A DNA stretch of 41,402 bases from a virus. The notes beneath the pieces were generated by a model that saw nothing but the letters and a program-made list of their open reading frames with translations, had not been told where the DNA came from and made no database searches. Made by a program: the position numbers and the translations under genes. How positions within the stretch are numbered: position 1 is the stretch's first letter; each line of letters begins with the position of its first letter. Below, piece after piece: positions 18,040 through 26,518 of the stretch. The stretch is taken from IMG/VR virus record IMGVR_UViG_3300043468_000395, positions 1 through 41,402 of that record; one strand, given 5' to 3'.

Positions 18040-19563
18040 ATGACCATCAGCTCTACGACGCGCATTGCAGGGCCGTTTGTCGGCAACGGGACGGCGACCG
18101 TGTTCCCGTTCACGTTCAAGGTGTTCGCCGCCGCCGACCTTGATGTCGTGCGTTTGGCCGTTTCAACTGGAGTTGAAACGACGCTCGTATTGAACTCGGA
18201 CTACAGCGTCACCCTGAACGGCGACCAGAACTCAAACCCGGGCGGCAGCATCACGCTGCTCGCGGGCGCCCTCGCCACGGGCTTTACGCTCGTCATCACT
18301 TCGGACATCGCGAACCTCCAGCCCACGGACCTGACGAACCAGGGCGGGTTCTACCCCGAGGTCATCACGGACGCGCTGGACCGGGCGACCATCCAGATCC
18401 AGCAGATCAGCGACATCGGGGACCGGACGCTCAAGATCCCGATCACGGACGGCAGCCTGAACATGGAGCTGCCAACCGCCACAACGAGGGCCAATGCGTT
18501 TCTGGCATTTGATGCTGCGGGTTTGCCCATTGTTCAGGCGGCATCATCGAGCGCAGCACCAACCTCAATCACGCGGCAGGTGTTTAGCGGTACTGGATCA
18601 CAAACGGCATTCGTGTTGGCGAGTGATCCGGGTGGTGCAGGCAATAGTGCCTGTGTGTACATCGGCGGCATCTATCAGCAGCGCAACACCTATGTGATTG
18701 CCGGCACGACGCTGACATTCAACCAGGCTCCCGTTGCGGGTACAAACAACATTGAGTTCGTGAACTTCCTTATCGGAAGCGGATCGAACGGCGTAGGCAT
18801 TGTCACGTTGACAGGGGAAGTTACTGGGTCTGGCACTGGCACAGTTCCAGCAACCATCGCCGCCGACGCGGTCACGTTCGCCAAGATGCAGAACATCGCG
18901 ACCGACCGCCTTCTCGGCCGTGACACTGCCAGCACCGGCGACATCGAGACGCTGACGGTCGGCGGCGGCATTGAGTTCACGGGCAGCGGCGGCATCCAGA
19001 CGAGCGCGTTCACCGGGAACGTGACGAAGGCTGCCGGCGGCACGGCGACCACCATCGCCAACGCCGTGGTTGCGCCCGCCATGCTCACGACGGGCGGGCC
19101 GTCATGGAACGCTAGCGGCGACCTGGTGGTGGGCGGCGACCTGACCGTCACCGGGAACGACATCAAGTCAAGCACCGCGACCGCCATCACGATGAGCGGC
19201 GCGGACGTCTCCATGCAGGGGAACACGGCGTTCAAGAACGTCACGGACGGTGTGGTCGCCATCGGCACGGTCGGCGCCACGCACACGTTCGACCTGACGA
19301 ACGGGACGCTCCAGACGGCAACGCTGACCTCGGCCACGGCGGCCACGTTCACAATGCCGACCGCGACGGCAGGCAAGCGGTTCACGCTCCTCATCAAGCA
19401 ACCCGCTTCCGGCAGCACCACGACGGCCACGTTCACTGGCGTCAAGTGGTCTGGCGGGACCGGGCCGACGATCACTGCCACGCTCGGCCGGCTGGACATC
19501 ATCAACTTCTACGCTGACGGTACGAACTGGTACGGAACCTTCGTGCAGAACTTCACCCCATGA
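18040..19563 (+). CDS. Tail fibre protein, T7 gp17 N-terminal-like
   Basis: A 507-residue protein. Residues 1-145 match the conserved T7 gp17 tail-attachment domain (TRIAGPFVGNGTATVFPFTF, VLNSDYSVTLNGDQNSNPGG, LQPTDLTNQGGFYPEVITDALDR, ISDIGDRTLKIP). The rest is a repetitive Gly/Thr/Ala beta shaft ending in a tip segment (FTLLIKQPASGS, LDIINFYADGTNWYG) often seen in phage fibre tips. It attaches to the nozzle and probably binds or docks the spike encoded next. It ends in an ATGA overlap with that spike gene. Confidence 0.85.
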   Translation: MTISSTTRIAGPFVGNGTATVFPFTFKVFAAADLDVVRLAVSTGVETTLVLNSDYSVTLNGDQNSNPGGSITLLAGALATGFTLVITSDIANLQPTDLTNQGGFYPEVITDALDRATIQIQQISDIGDRTLKIPITDGSLNMELPTATTRANAFLAFDAAGLPIVQAASSSAAPTSITRQVFSGTGSQTAFVLASDPGGAGNSACVYIGGIYQQRNTYVIAGTTLTFNQAPVAGTNNIEFVNFLIGSGSNGVGIVTLTGEVTGSGTGTVPATIAADAVTFAKMQNIATDRLLGRDTASTGDIETLTVGGGIEFTGSGGIQTSAFTGNVTKAAGGTATTIANAVVAPAMLTTGGPSWNASGDLVVGGDLTVTGNDIKSSTATAITMSGADVSMQGNTAFKNVTDGVVAIGTVGATHTFDLTNGTLQTATLTSATAATFTMPTATAGKRFTLLIKQPASGSTTTATFTGVKWSGGTGPTITATLGRLDIINFYADGTNWYGTFVQNFTP

Positions 19564-21266
19564 CGATGACGAAGCCAACCTCTGAACAGGTCACATTCCT
19601 CGCCGCCGGCTCGGGCGCTTCGCAGCGCACGGTGCTCGACAAGCTCCGCGATGTCGTGAGCGTGAAGGACTTCGGCGCTGTGGGCAATGATGCTGCCGAC
19701 GATACGGCTGCAATTCAAGCTGCAATCAATAGTGTTGCAACATCGGGTGGAGTGGTGTTTTTCCCTCCGGGAATTTATCGCATCAGTTCATTGCTGACAC
19801 TGTCCGATGGAATAACGCTGCAAGGCAGCGGGGCAGCCGAGTTGCCATCATTGCTAGCGTCGCCGTGGCAAGGGACTGTCATTTACCAAACTGGCAGCAA
19901 CTTCGCGATTCAGGCAGCACATAACTGCCACATCAACGATTTGTCCGTATGGGGATCAAGAACCCTGCAAGGAGCGACAAATTCAGACGGTGGTGTTTAC
20001 TGGAATGGTGTGATCGGTCGTGGAACAATGACCAATGTGCAGGTATGTGGGTTCACAAAACAAAATGCGGTGGCAATCCGAGTCCATGAATGTTACCGCC
20101 TGCAATTCAACTACGTTTTCATTTACAGCGCGTACACGGGATTGAAAACGTCCGGCAACACGACCACGATGGAGTGGAACGACGGTAGTGTCACGCGCAC
20201 AAACGAAAACAATCACGACCCGAATGGACGTGCTTTGGATTTGTCGGGTAGCAGCAGCAGCAACACAAGCTTGTACATTCGTGGTGTGTATTTTGAGGCT
20301 TGCGGTGGCGTCAATCCAATTTACATGGATCAGTTTGGTCGAGTTGTTTTTGAAGACTGCGGTTTTGAAAAGAATTGTTTGAGTGCGCCGTCAACCACAT
20401 TGGCAAATCCCATTGTTATCAATGCGGTAAACCCAATGGAGGTAGACCTAATTAGTTGCACATGGTCAGGATGGGATCCGAACTATCAATCGTATTCAGG
20501 AACCCTGACTTTCCTCAAATGCACCCAAAACGGCGCGGCAATCAAAATTGATAACTGCACTTTCATTCAAAATGATTTGCTGCCCGGTGTCACCCAGGTT
20601 GGAATAGATACCTACGGTTTCACTTCAACCCTGTGTATTACGAATAACCTTTGTGGCGGGGTCGGGTATGTCAGCGCAAATGAGCCGCTGAACTTCTTGC
20701 TGCCTAGAAATGCTACATATCCACCCAGACGCTTTGAATTTCACGGCAATCGTTTCAGTGGGTTGGGTGTTACCAAATCCGAACCGTGCAATGTTCGCAG
20801 TTGCTTCGATGTAGCGCCTGTTGGAAATGACAGTGCGCCATCGTCAGCGATACCGATAGCCGTAACTGGTGTCGCAACAACGACCGTGTATACGATTACT
20901 GTTCCACGCGCAATTATGCGAAGTGGTCACGGCGTGAAGTTACGGGCTTGGGGACGCCGTACCGGAACAGCAGGTACAAAGCAGGCAAAATTGCTGATTA
21001 CGGATACGGGAGCCGCAACGAGCTACAACATTACTGGCGCCGTTGCGACTGCTGATTCGTGGGGCGCTGACATTGTGATTTACTCACGCGCTAACACGAC
21101 ACAAAGTGTCAACGTGCGAAACCTTGATGGGTCAACGGCTACGAATGTTTGTGCTGTGCCCAACAAAGATTTTGCAACGTATGACATGCTGTTAGAAATT
21201 CAGTTTGAAGTTGCTGGGGCAGCAGACACGATGACATTGGATGGATTATTGTTGGAGGCGTTCTAA
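19560..21266 (+). CDS. Tailspike with pectate-lyase-like beta-helix
   Basis: A 568-residue protein. The N-terminal motif TVLDKLRDVVSVKDFGAVGNDAADDTAAIQAAIN and the following GGVVFFPPGIYRISS are the signature of the pectate-lyase-3-like right-handed beta-helix used in phage depolymerases and spikes. The middle shows the regular strand-turn pattern of a beta-helix; the C-terminal ~130 residues look like a separate beta sandwich. The substrate is unknown, probably a capsule or O-antigen sugar. The DNA is visibly AT-richer than the flanking genes (a 60-base stretch at 20341 is about 42% GC), a sign of exchange. Translation is coupled to the fibre gene by ATGA. Confidence 0.82.
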   Translation: MTMTKPTSEQVTFLAAGSGASQRTVLDKLRDVVSVKDFGAVGNDAADDTAAIQAAINSVATSGGVVFFPPGIYRISSLLTLSDGITLQGSGAAELPSLLASPWQGTVIYQTGSNFAIQAAHNCHINDLSVWGSRTLQGATNSDGGVYWNGVIGRGTMTNVQVCGFTKQNAVAIRVHECYRLQFNYVFIYSAYTGLKTSGNTTTMEWNDGSVTRTNENNHDPNGRALDLSGSSSSNTSLYIRGVYFEACGGVNPIYMDQFGRVVFEDCGFEKNCLSAPSTTLANPIVINAVNPMEVDLISCTWSGWDPNYQSYSGTLTFLKCTQNGAAIKIDNCTFIQNDLLPGVTQVGIDTYGFTSTLCITNNLCGGVGYVSANEPLNFLLPRNATYPPRRFEFHGNRFSGLGVTKSEPCNVRSCFDVAPVGNDSAPSSAIPIAVTGVATTTVYTITVPRAIMRSGHGVKLRAWGRRTGTAGTKQAKLLITDTGAATSYNITGAVATADSWGADIVIYSRANTTQSVNVRNLDGSTATNVCAVPNKDFATYDMLLEIQFEVAGAADTMTLDGLLLEAF

Positions 21267-21270
21267 CGCC

Positions 21271-21495
21271 ATGACCTCCCCGCACCACGACGAACTGTTC
21301 CTCGCCATCGGCCGCCTCGAAGGCAAGGTCGATTCGATCCTCGCCCAGCAGTCGCGGCAGAACGACGAGCTGAAGGCGCACGACGCACGCATCCGTTCCC
21401 TCGAGCATTCCCGCGGCTACATGCTCGGCTGGAGCGCGGCCATCGGGGCCGGCATGAGCTTGGCCGCCAACTACCTCATCAAGCACTTCGCCTAA
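21271..21495 (+). CDS. Small membrane protein, XhlA/holin-like topology
   Basis: A 74-residue protein. I start it at the ATG at 21271, with GGAGG 12 bases upstream; a longer in-frame start at 21241 overlaps the spike gene. Residues 1-48 are a charged helix (LFLAIGRLEGKVDSILAQQSRQ); residues about 50-70 form one hydrophobic segment (YMLGWSAAIGAGMSLAANYLI) with a short basic tail. This topology resembles XhlA-type haemolysin or holin accessory proteins. The lysis role is inferred; a tail role is also possible from its position. Confidence 0.55.
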   Translation: MTSPHHDELFLAIGRLEGKVDSILAQQSRQNDELKAHDARIRSLEHSRGYMLGWSAAIGAGMSLAANYLIKHFA

Positions 21496-21506
21496 AGGAC
21501 ACGCCA

Positions 21507-22076
21507 ATGCCAATGGACATCGTCATCGCGACTGACAAGCCGCAGTACCTCACGACGGGCCTGATTGCCGTTACGAGCGGCACGGCCTACACGACCACCG
21601 AGCCGACCACGACGGCCCCGTCCACGACCGGGCAGAACTTCCTGATCCCGACGAACCTCGGCGACAAGCCGAGCCTGCTGCGCCTCCAGCCGTTCTGCGG
21701 AGCTGCGGTCGCCCCGACCTCGGCGACGTTCGCGAGCGGCGGCCTGCGCGTGGTCGGTTGGTCGATCTACACGCAGACGAGCGGCACGGCGATCTACGTC
21801 CCGAATGTGCTTGCCGACCTGGCGCTCGGCCTGACCACCGGAACGGTGCAGAGCGAAACGATCAACGGCACGGCGCAGTACCCGTTCTCCACGGTTACGG
21901 TCGGCACCGGCGTCCCGACCGTGAATCTCTACAGCCCAGGCACTGCTGCTGGATCGAATGTTGAGCCGTGTGCCGCCCTCATTGACACGGTCGGGATGCA
22001 GTTCGTCCAGCTCCAATTCAAGGCAACTGCCACCGTATCCACGCCGACGATGGGTGCCTTTTACTCTTTCATCTGA
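21507..22076 (+). CDS. Putative virion/tail protein, function unknown
   Basis: A 189-residue protein with a Thr/Gly/Ala-rich beta pattern and no signal peptide. AAGGACAC precedes the ATG; a second ATG lies at 21513. The length and composition resemble small decoration or fibre-associated proteins. It sits between a membrane protein and a tail esterase-like gene in the late operon, so I infer a structural role. No known motif recognised. Confidence 0.55.
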   Translation: MPMDIVIATDKPQYLTTGLIAVTSGTAYTTTEPTTTAPSTTGQNFLIPTNLGDKPSLLRLQPFCGAAVAPTSATFASGGLRVVGWSIYTQTSGTAIYVPNVLADLALGLTTGTVQSETINGTAQYPFSTVTVGTGVPTVNLYSPGTAAGSNVEPCAALIDTVGMQFVQLQFKATATVSTPTMGAFYSFI

Positions 22077-22085
22077 AAGACAACC

Positions 22086-23750
22086 ATGCGCGTTTTACGC
22101 ACACGCCAAATCCCAAACGACGATCTTCCTCCGGCATCTGGCCCGTTAATGTATGGAAACAGGCGTGCCGCGCAAATGCTCCGCGATCTTGCATCCGGTG
22201 CGGATTCGCTGGACATTGTTGTCATCGGTGACAGCAATACTGGTTCGGCGCAGGCCGGAATGTGGGGTTACCACAACGGTTTGAGCCAAGCGATGTTTGA
22301 GCTTGGATGGTCGTGTTACGGCCTTCCGGTGTATCCAGCGATGACTACGTGGTCGCCAGCTTCCTACGCTACCGGTGGGTGGAACGCATCGGCGTTTCTG
22401 TTTTCACCGACCGGAAACCTTGCAAGCGGAAACACAAGCGGTGGTGCAACCGCGTACAACGCCTGGACTCCTGGCAAGGCTGCGACCGTCACTATTTCCA
22501 ACGCAAGCCCTGGCGTGATTACCTACACGGCGCATGGACTGACGGCTGGCACACCGTTTTTCTTGGCAACGACTGGCGCTTTGCCGACTGGACTTTCAGC
22601 CGGTACGACGTATTACATCAAGACGGTTTTGACCGCTGACACGTTCACGGTTGCATCGACGCCGACCGGGGCTGCTATCAACACCAGCAGCGCAGGTAGC
22701 GGGACGCACACGATCCAGACTTGCTTGTGGGTTCGATATGGAAGCGCAACCGCAACACCTCCAGCCAAGGACGATTGGGCGTACATCGCCAGCGGTTCAT
22801 ACGCCAACAACTTCAATGCGGTGGAAATGTCAACAGCGCATCCATTGAATGACACATCGCTAACGCTTTGGCATCGCGTTAGGTTTGGGACATTCACGGC
22901 ATCTGGAGGGTCATTCCAGGCCCGCGCCCGTGCATATGACGGTGGGCCAGTATATGCGAGCGGATCAGTACAAAGCACGCAAGGTGCTGCGTACTCTTTC
23001 GGAACGTATGAGTATCCGTTCAGCGTGAGTACGCCAACGGAATACATGCACGCATCATGGAGCGGTGGGGCTGGCGGTGCCGTTGGGCCATGCGCGATTC
23101 ACTCGCACACGATCTATTGCAAGCGCAAAGGATGGTCGGTGACTAGCCACGGCTACCTTTCAGGATACGACAGCCCAAGCATCAACCAGGCTGTCACCTC
23201 TATCGGCTCCACGTTGCTGCAAACACACTTGCAGGAACTACGCGAACGGCAGATCGCCGCTGGTGGTTCCGGCCGCGTCCTGCTCGTCACGCACAGCGGC
23301 ATCAACGGGAACGAAACCGCTTCCGATTGGACGGCCTGCCATGTGGCCATCTGGAACACATACAAGGCGGCGTGGGCTGCGCTCGGATACCCGGCCACAG
23401 ACCTTGCCATCGTGTCGTTCGTCGGTGTCCCGGCAAATGCTGCGGACAACAGCAACAACGGCAGCGGCGGAAACTTGATTACGGTTCGTGCTGCCGCAAA
23501 TCTGCTCCCGAACACGCAACCGGACATGACCGTTGTTGATGTCAAACGGTTCATGCCGTACAGCCGAGCCATTGTCGGAATCGGAAATGGTCGTTCGTAC
23601 TACCAGCGCACAAACAACCTACCGAACGCCGGATCGGATATCACCGTCCACCTTTCCGGCGGCATCTACACCGGATCTACGCGGGACACATCGGACGGAT
23701 ACACGGTCATGGCGCACGAGATCATTCAGGCACTTCTCAATACGGCATGA
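22086..23750 (+). CDS. SGNH-hydrolase-like tail protein
   Basis: A 554-residue protein. Residues 44-51 read IVVIGDSN, the block-I nucleophile motif of SGNH/GDSL hydrolases (Ser50). Near the C-terminus, SDGYTVMAHEI offers His544 as the likely catalytic His. Residues about 133-212 form an inserted small beta domain (ASPGVITYTAHGLTAGTPFF) of the E1-FCCH-like type also seen in the nozzle. In phages such enzymes deacetylate surface polysaccharides. Together with the spike upstream, it probably completes a receptor-processing set. The stop overlaps the next start (ATGA). The substrate is unknown. Confidence 0.7.
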   Translation: MRVLRTRQIPNDDLPPASGPLMYGNRRAAQMLRDLASGADSLDIVVIGDSNTGSAQAGMWGYHNGLSQAMFELGWSCYGLPVYPAMTTWSPASYATGGWNASAFLFSPTGNLASGNTSGGATAYNAWTPGKAATVTISNASPGVITYTAHGLTAGTPFFLATTGALPTGLSAGTTYYIKTVLTADTFTVASTPTGAAINTSSAGSGTHTIQTCLWVRYGSATATPPAKDDWAYIASGSYANNFNAVEMSTAHPLNDTSLTLWHRVRFGTFTASGGSFQARARAYDGGPVYASGSVQSTQGAAYSFGTYEYPFSVSTPTEYMHASWSGGAGGAVGPCAIHSHTIYCKRKGWSVTSHGYLSGYDSPSINQAVTSIGSTLLQTHLQELRERQIAAGGSGRVLLVTHSGINGNETASDWTACHVAIWNTYKAAWAALGYPATDLAIVSFVGVPANAADNSNNGSGGNLITVRAAANLLPNTQPDMTVVDVKRFMPYSRAIVGIGNGRSYYQRTNNLPNAGSDITVHLSGGIYTGSTRDTSDGYTVMAHEIIQALLNTA

Positions 23751-24232
23751 TGCGCTGGCTCGCCATCTTGGTGCTTTGTGGGTGCAACCCGGTGGCCCGG
23801 ATCTCAAACCACGCGAACGCCATCCGCACGGAGGCGCAGGCGCTCGAGGAGCACGGGCAGGCCACGGGCGATTCCGTGGTCGTGGCGGGCGCGCAGCGCA
23901 TCGACGGCCTCGCGGCGGGCATCCACGACGAGCTGCCGAACGTGACGAACAAGGTGCCGGCGTGGCTGTCCACCCTTCAGTGGTGGGGCATCGCGGTCGC
24001 GGTCGTGGCCGTGGCGTTCGTGCTTTGGCAGTCCGGGGCGTTCACGGCCATCCGCATCGCGGTCGGCTGGCTTCCCAGGCGCAAGGTTGCCCAGGCCGAA
24101 CTGGCCCTTGATACCCTAGACGAGTCCCGCCCGGAGTCGGCGCGGGAACTGGTCGCGGCGCTCCGGTCGCAGGACGCGGAAATCGACGCCGCATATCGCA
24201 AAGCGCAGAAGCGCAGAAAGACACAGGAATGA
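23747..24232 (+). CDS. Membrane/lipoprotein-like protein (possible lysis protein)
   Basis: A 161-residue protein. The first 13 residues look like a short lipoprotein signal ending in the lipobox-like Leu-Cys-Gly-Cys (C13). A single strong hydrophobic segment lies at about residues 79-95 (GIAVAVVAVAFVLW), and the C-terminal 60 residues are a charged helix. The size and the place at the end of the late operon fit a spanin- or holin-like lysis protein. Both neighbours overlap it by ATGA. The function is inferred. Confidence 0.5.
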   Translation: MMRWLAILVLCGCNPVARISNHANAIRTEAQALEEHGQATGDSVVVAGAQRIDGLAAGIHDELPNVTNKVPAWLSTLQWWGIAVAVVAVAFVLWQSGAFTAIRIAVGWLPRRKVAQAELALDTLDESRPESARELVAALRSQDAEIDAAYRKAQKRRKTQE

Positions 24233-24342
24233 TCCTCGCAGACGCACTCGGCACCGTTTGGTTCACTGCTCTCGTCGCCATCGTCGGCCTCGCGGCCGGG
24301 TGGTACCTGAAGGGCAAGCATGGGCACCGCTTCAAGTTCTGA
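24229..24342 (+). CDS. 37-residue single-span membrane peptide
   Basis: A short gene: ATGA overlap with the previous stop, then MILADALGTV, a hydrophobic span (about residues 10-27), and a basic tail ending KHGHRFKF. It is the last gene before a strong rightward terminator. Tiny membrane proteins at the end of late operons are often holin or lysis regulators; that role is an inference. Tight coupling to its neighbour argues that it is a real gene. Confidence 0.6.
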   Translation: MILADALGTVWFTALVAIVGLAAGWYLKGKHGHRFKF

Positions 24343-24377
24343 CCAGCCCAAGGGCGTTTGCGCCCACGGCACTGCGG

Positions 24378-24408
24378 GCGGGCGTGGCCTTCGGGCTGCG
24401 CCCGCTTT
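24378..24408 (+). terminator. Rho-independent terminator of the late operon
   Basis: Stem GCGGGCG (24378-24384) with CGCCCGC (24399-24405), an inner GCC/GGC stem and a TTCG tetraloop (24390-24393), followed by TTT. It lies 36 bases after the last rightward gene. Confidence 0.8.
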
Positions 24409-24419
24409 GCCAAAGGAAA

Positions 24420-24463
24420 CCCCCTCGCCGGGTGACCGCATCCTGCGGAATCCGACGAGGGGG
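24420..24463. terminator. Nested hairpin between convergent operons
   Basis: Outer stem CCCCCTCG (24420-24427) with CGAGGGGG (24456-24463), enclosing an inner hairpin CCGCA-TCC-TGCGG (24436-24448). It sits between the rightward terminator and the end of the leftward operon and may stop leftward transcripts. There is no clear U-tract on either side. Confidence 0.5.
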
Positions 24464-24482
24464 GAGAGGATGGACTTGCGGT

Positions 24483-24983
24483 TCAGCGGATTCGCAGGCT
24501 TGTGCCGCGAGGCAGAAGCTCGCAGCCGGCGATGCTAGCGCCGTTCTCGAGCGCCTGACGAATCGCGTCCTTGTTGGCGGTCACGGTCACCGTGGTCAGT
24601 TCCTTGGGGAGCGTGGTGGCGTCGCACGTCACGGACAGCGGCTGCTTCCCGCCGTTGCCCGCGACCGACAGGCGGAACCGCGGCGTGTCGATCTTGGTGC
24701 GTCCCGTCGTTTCCATCGCTTCCTTCAGGCGGGCCTTGAGGCGGTCGGCAAGCGCCTCGTCGGTGGCGGCCAGGTCGCGCATGCGCTGGGCCTCGGCGCG
24801 GCGGGCGTCGGCCCGGGCGACGAGGTGCTGGATGAGCGCCGCGTAATCGTCGGCCTTCTCCTCGAGCGCCGCGTCCAAGCCGGCGAGGTGCGCCTCGAGC
24901 GCCTGCTGCGCCTCGGCGTCGCCCCCGTCGAGGATGGCGTCCACGATGTCGGTGATCTCGTTCTGGATGGCGTAGAGACTCAT
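24483..24983 (-). CDS. Gp157-like protein (Sipho_Gp157 family)
   Basis: A 166-residue protein. The N-terminal two thirds are coiled-coil helices (ALEAHLAGLDAALEEKADDYAALI) and the C-terminus is a beta segment (KIDTPRFRLSVAGNGGKQPLSV, PKELTTVTVTANKDAIRQALENG). This arrangement is typical of Siphovirus Gp157 proteins, found beside recombinase and SSB genes. Its molecular role is not settled. GGAGGA lies upstream of the ATG. It is the last gene of the leftward operon, directly after the Bet recombinase. Confidence 0.82.
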   Translation of the reverse strand: MSLYAIQNEITDIVDAILDGGDAEAQQALEAHLAGLDAALEEKADDYAALIQHLVARADARRAEAQRMRDLAATDEALADRLKARLKEAMETTGRTKIDTPRFRLSVAGNGGKQPLSVTCDATTLPKELTTVTVTANKDAIRQALENGASIAGCELLPRGTSLRIR

Positions 24984-25004
24984 GGTGTATTCCTCCGGGT
25001 AGGG

Positions 25005-26027
25005 TCAGAAGGGGAGATCGCTGCCGTCCGTGACGGGAGCGGGTTCGGGGGCCGGCGGCTGCTCGGAGCGCAGCACGCGCATGACTGTGAGCGCCTTGCC
25101 GACGCGGGCCACGTCCATCGTGAGCTTCCCGTTGATCGACTCCTCGGCGAGGTCCGCGTACTCCTTGACGGTGGTGGCGATCCACGCGGCCCCGTGCTCG
25201 CCCGTCGCCTCAATGGCGATGGCGCGGCCCGGGCGACGCACGACGCGGTGGATGCGGAATGCGCCCTCGTACTCGTCGGGGTAAGCGTCGGTCGGTCCGG
25301 CGACGGGCGCGTCCGTGGCGGTTGGCGTGGCCGCAGGCGCCTCCTGCGGCTTCCGGGCCTTGCGGACGGGCTTCGGGGCGTCGGCGACGGCTGGCGCGTC
25401 CTGGGGCAACGTAGCGGCCTCCACGGGCGCAGGCAGGACGGCCACGACGTGGGACTGCGGGGCGGGGGCCACGGGCGGGTTGTCCTGCTGCCCCATCTCC
25501 TCGGCGGTATAGAGCCCGGACAGCTCGGCCGGGAACGCCTTGCGCAGCGCCAACGCCTCGGCGCACTTGGCGATCATCACGGACGGCATCTTCGGCCACA
25601 TGCCCGACAGGCTGCCGTCCTTCTTGCGCTGCGCGTACTCGCGGAACAGGGCGACGGCGGTGACTGCCTCCACGAATCCCTTGCGGTACACCCCGACGCG
25701 GGCGGCGGCGGGCGGCTCGTCGTGGAGCCACACGTCGGTCCACTGCCCGTCCGTCCCGCAGAACGCCACCGAGGTCTGGCCCGCGTACTCGCCACTGCGC
25801 TGGGCGACCAGGCGGAACCCGTCGATGCTCACCTGCGTCTGCATCACCTCGCGGCCGGCGCGGGAATCCCACCGCTTGACGGCGTAAATCTGGCGAGCGA
25901 ACGGGTCCAGCCCGGTGCGGTCGCAGACGCTGAAGAACAACTCCATCTCGTCGCGGCTCGCGCCTGCGCACAGGGTGCGGGCGAGCAGCTCGCGCTTCTC
26001 ATCGTCAAGTCGTGCAAGTGCAGTCAT
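25005..26027 (-). CDS. bet: Bet/RecT single-strand annealing recombinase with SSB-like C-terminal tip
   Basis: A 340-residue protein. Residues 1-180 match phage Bet proteins (FFSVCDRTGLDPFARQIYAV, SIDGFRLVAQRSGEYAGQ, SVMIAKCAEALALRKAFP, LSGLYTAEEMG). Bet anneals complementary single strands during recombination-dependent replication. After a Pro/Ala-rich linker (about 185-250) comes a second small domain (about 255-320, AFRIHRVVRRPGRAIAIEA...). The last residues are acidic and end DLPF, like the SSB C-terminal tip that recruits partner proteins. No partner exonuclease is seen. A sigma-70-type promoter lies about 57 bases upstream (26084-26111) and GAGGAG precedes the ATG. The neighbours, RusA and Gp157, fit the role. 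Confidence 0.88.
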   Translation of the reverse strand: MTALARLDDEKRELLARTLCAGASRDEMELFFSVCDRTGLDPFARQIYAVKRWDSRAGREVMQTQVSIDGFRLVAQRSGEYAGQTSVAFCGTDGQWTDVWLHDEPPAAARVGVYRKGFVEAVTAVALFREYAQRKKDGSLSGMWPKMPSVMIAKCAEALALRKAFPAELSGLYTAEEMGQQDNPPVAPAPQSHVVAVLPAPVEAATLPQDAPAVADAPKPVRKARKPQEAPAATPTATDAPVAGPTDAYPDEYEGAFRIHRVVRRPGRAIAIEATGEHGAAWIATTVKEYADLAEESINGKLTMDVARVGKALTVMRVLRSEQPPAPEPAPVTDGSDLPF

Positions 26028-26083
26028 CGTGATCTCCTCTCGTGAATGCCGCGATGGGCAACGCGCCTACCGCTGACGTGGTC

Positions 26084-26111
26084 AGTATACGCCCGGGTAC
26101 AGGGTTGTCAA
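26084..26111 (-). promoter_or_regulatory. Sigma-70-like promoter for bet
   Basis: On the minus strand, TTGACA (26111-26106), a 16-base spacer and TATACT (26089-26084). The -35 box is consensus and the -10 box matches 5 of 6. It overlaps the 3' end of rusA and would give a leader of about 50 bases before bet. Confidence 0.78.
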
Positions 26112-26518
26112 GCCCAGACTTTGACGCAGGTTTCCGCCGTGTCCCCCCATTCCTTGGCCGCCGACAGGATCGCGACCTGGGCATCGTCCACGTAGACCAC
26201 CCCGGTCATGGCGTCGAGGGCGGCGCGGCACAACTTGTCGAGGTCGGGGCGCCCCGGCGCACGCGGCGCGCTCGAACGCAGCATCCCCGTGCTGGTGTAG
26301 TGCGACTTCGGGCGCGGGAACCGGAACAGGAGTTCGACGGCGACCGCGTCGCTTGCCGGCGGTTCGGTCCACGCCTGCCTCGCCGCCAGCGCGAACACGG
26401 CGCGATACGGCTTCACCTTTGCGGATGACTCCACGAGGGCGACGCGCCCGCTGCGGAGCCGGATCGCCCGCTTGCTTCCCTGCGGCGCGGCCAGCCCTGG
26501 CACGGTGAACTCAATCAT
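26108..26518 (-). CDS. rusA: RusA-type Holliday junction resolvase
   Basis: A 136-residue protein. The N-terminus IEFTVPGLAAPQGSKRAIR and the core PGRPDLDKLCRAALDAMTG followed by VVYVDDAQV are the RusA signature; the conserved acidic residues of DLDK and DDAQ bind the metal. RusA cuts Holliday junctions made by annealing recombination and helps debranch DNA before packaging. The start overlaps the 3' end of the Mom-like gene by 8 bases. The gene is very GC-rich (about 78% in a 60-base stretch at 26221), unlike its upstream neighbour. Confidence 0.88.
   Translation of the reverse strand: MIEFTVPGLAAPQGSKRAIRLRSGRVALVESSAKVKPYRAVFALAARQAWTEPPASDAVAVELLFRFPRPKSHYTSTGMLRSSAPRAPGRPDLDKLCRAALDAMTGVVYVDDAQVAILSAAKEWGDTAETCVKVWA

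Noticed and set aside
24258-26045. Plus-strand ORF of 595 codons over bet and Gp157
   Set aside because: Antisense of two recognised genes; it starts inside the terminator region and has no motif.
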